Below, piece after piece: positions 14,841-15,585 of a DNA stretch of 15,585 nt. The translations under genes and the position numbers were made by a program. This DNA comes from Desulfurivibrio alkaliphilus (GTDB lineage Bacteria > Desulfobacterota > Desulfobulbia > Desulfobulbales > Desulfurivibrionaceae): positions 1 to 15,585 of the forward strand of contig DSDS01000161.1 in assembly GCA_011048585.1 (NCBI GenBank), in the 5' to 3' direction. How positions within the stretch are numbered: the first letter of the stretch is position 1; each line of letters begins with the position of its first letter. The notes beneath the pieces are model-generated. The model worked only from the letters and a program-made list of their open reading frames with translations, ran no database searches and was not told the origin of the DNA.

Positions 14841-15251
14841 CTATTGGTCTTTCTTATCAGCAACGAACTCGGAGAATTTACGGGCCTTGAGCAGCGCCTC
14901 CACCTCGCGGCGGAGGGAGACCCAAACCGGATGGATGACACAGTGGTCAACGCGCCCGCATCTACGGGCGTCGGCGGTACAGGTGTTCATCAACGGTGGC
15001 CCCTCGATGATCTCGATCACGTCATAAAGGCTGATCTCCGCCGCCGGTCGGCGCAGGGTGTAACCGCCCCCGGCCCCCCGGTGGGATTCAACCAGACCCG
15101 CCCGGGTCAGCTTCTGGATGATTTTAGCCAGAAAACTCTTGGGAACCTCGGTTTCGGCGGCGATCTTGTCCACCATGCACACCTCCCCGGGCCGTTGGGC
15201 CAGATACTGAACGGAACGCAGGGCGTAGTCGGTTTCGCGGGTAATCTGCAT
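14841..15251 (-). CDS. Rrf2 family transcriptional regulator with three-Cys Fe-S motif
   Basis: 136 aa, the usual family length. MQITRETDYALRSVQYLA, a helix-turn-helix with VPKSFLAKIIQKLTRAGL (about 37-54), the wing SHRGAGGGYTLRRPA and a dimer helix (SLYDVIEIIEG) fit Rrf2. C91-x6-C98-x5-C104 matches the arrangement that binds an Fe-S cluster in IscR/NsrR, so it likely senses Fe-S status, oxygen, NO or redox. It begins the transcript that runs 16 nt later into ccoN; in its intact state it probably controlled that oxidase. The regulator itself is undamaged. The ribosome site is weak (ACGAG) and the stop is TAG. Its target genes are unknown now that the oxidase is lost. Confidence 0.9.
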   Translation of the reverse strand: MQITRETDYALRSVQYLAQRPGEVCMVDKIAAETEVPKSFLAKIIQKLTRAGLVESHRGAGGGYTLRRPAAEISLYDVIEIIEGPPLMNTCTADARRCGRVDHCVIHPVWVSLRREVEALLKARKFSEFVADKKDQ

Positions 15252-15585
15252 AGTGGACTCGTTCTATCCTCTATGTTGCCCTCCTGTCCACATTTTTTTT
15301 CCCCCACGCCCCCCACGCTTGTCGGCACCTTCAAAATTGAGTAAATGGAAGGAAACGGGCCGCCAAAAAACAACAAAAACGTGATTTTCCGGCTGGGTTC
15401 TTACAATTTTGCAACAACCGACGGGAGACCGGACCCTGGCCTACAGCCAACTTTTTATTACGTAAAAACATAACGATCACGTTACCCGTAAGCCCGACGT
15501 TTTTTCTGGCACGGGTTTTGCTGAGACTTTTGGGCCGTAACGGTGCGGCAACAAAAAACGGTGCCGCCGCCCCCGGTCACTACAA
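15252..15585. promoter_or_regulatory. Gene-free control region upstream of the Rrf2 gene, with palindromes
   Basis: 334 nt with no coding frame I trust. It is AT-richer than its neighbours in parts. Perfect or near-perfect dyads are TCAAAATTGA (15331-15340), TTACGTAA (15458-15465), TAACG-4-CGTTA (15471-15484) and CCGTAACGG (15535-15543). Inverted arms GCGGCA/TGCCGC (15545-15550 and 15562-15567) form a hairpin, and CGTTTTTT/AAAAAACG pair at distance (15498-15505 and 15553-15560). The dyad nearest the Rrf2 start is a plausible autoregulation site; the distal group may belong to a gene beyond the window. No promoter stands out. Confidence 0.4.

Overview
The window looks like chromosomal DNA of a GC-rich, redox-active anaerobe. 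Desulfobacterota (the former Deltaproteobacteria, Desulfobulbus/Desulfurivibrio/Geobacter-like) is my best guess. It rests on CXXCH multihaem cytochromes, abundant histidine kinase plus HD-GYP signalling genes, an Fe-S type Rrf2 regulator and a cbb3-oxidase relic. The lineage is inference, because no rRNA or other phylogenetic marker is present. I saw no tRNA, rRNA, CRISPR array, insertion sequence or phage gene.

Layout. (1) 1-423 (+): 3' end of a class I glutamine amidotransferase-like gene, convergent with a YjbQ/UPF0047 gene (437-859, -). (2) 923-2680 (-): two-gene operon for an exported pentahaem cytochrome with a central fibronectin-III-like segment and a small two-TM HAMP protein with no output domain. 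(3) 2681-2921: divergent control region with a good sigma70-like promoter for the cytochrome operon and a base-pairing stretch of unknown role. (4) 2922-5601 (+): a membrane PAS histidine kinase, shifted by one extra G in a G8 run, coupled by an ATGA overlap to a response regulator/HD-GYP gene that is broken by two internal deletions. (5) 5612-13476 (-): a long, tightly packed run. In transcription order it is dodecin, DJ-1/PfpI protein, exported MsrA-MsrB fusion, ferric-reductase-like flavocytochrome, membrane-anchored dihaem cytochrome, ferredoxin-nitroreductase fusion, double-HD HD-GYP protein, and hybrid histidine kinase with receiver and Hpt domains. (6) 13603-14824 (-): remains of a cbb3 oxidase operon. 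The 5' part of ccoN carries an amber stop and a 1-nt frameshift and is fused by a large deletion to a fixH remnant that has its own amber stop. (7) 14841-15251 (-): Rrf2 regulator, directly upstream of the dead ccoN, then a 334-nt tail with palindromes but no gene.

How the parts may work together. The 5612-13476 run reads as an envelope redox-repair and signalling module. A flavocytochrome and a dihaem cytochrome could carry NAD(P)H electrons outward next to a periplasmic methionine sulfoxide reductase. Dodecin, DJ-1 and nitroreductase add flavin and stress functions, and the HD-GYP/hybrid kinase pair senses and lowers c-di-GMP. A second kinase/HD-GYP pair converges on it from the other side, but its HD-GYP gene is decayed. 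The dead cbb3 locus suggests a lineage that has recently lost microaerobic respiration while keeping the regulator and the oxidative-damage repair genes.
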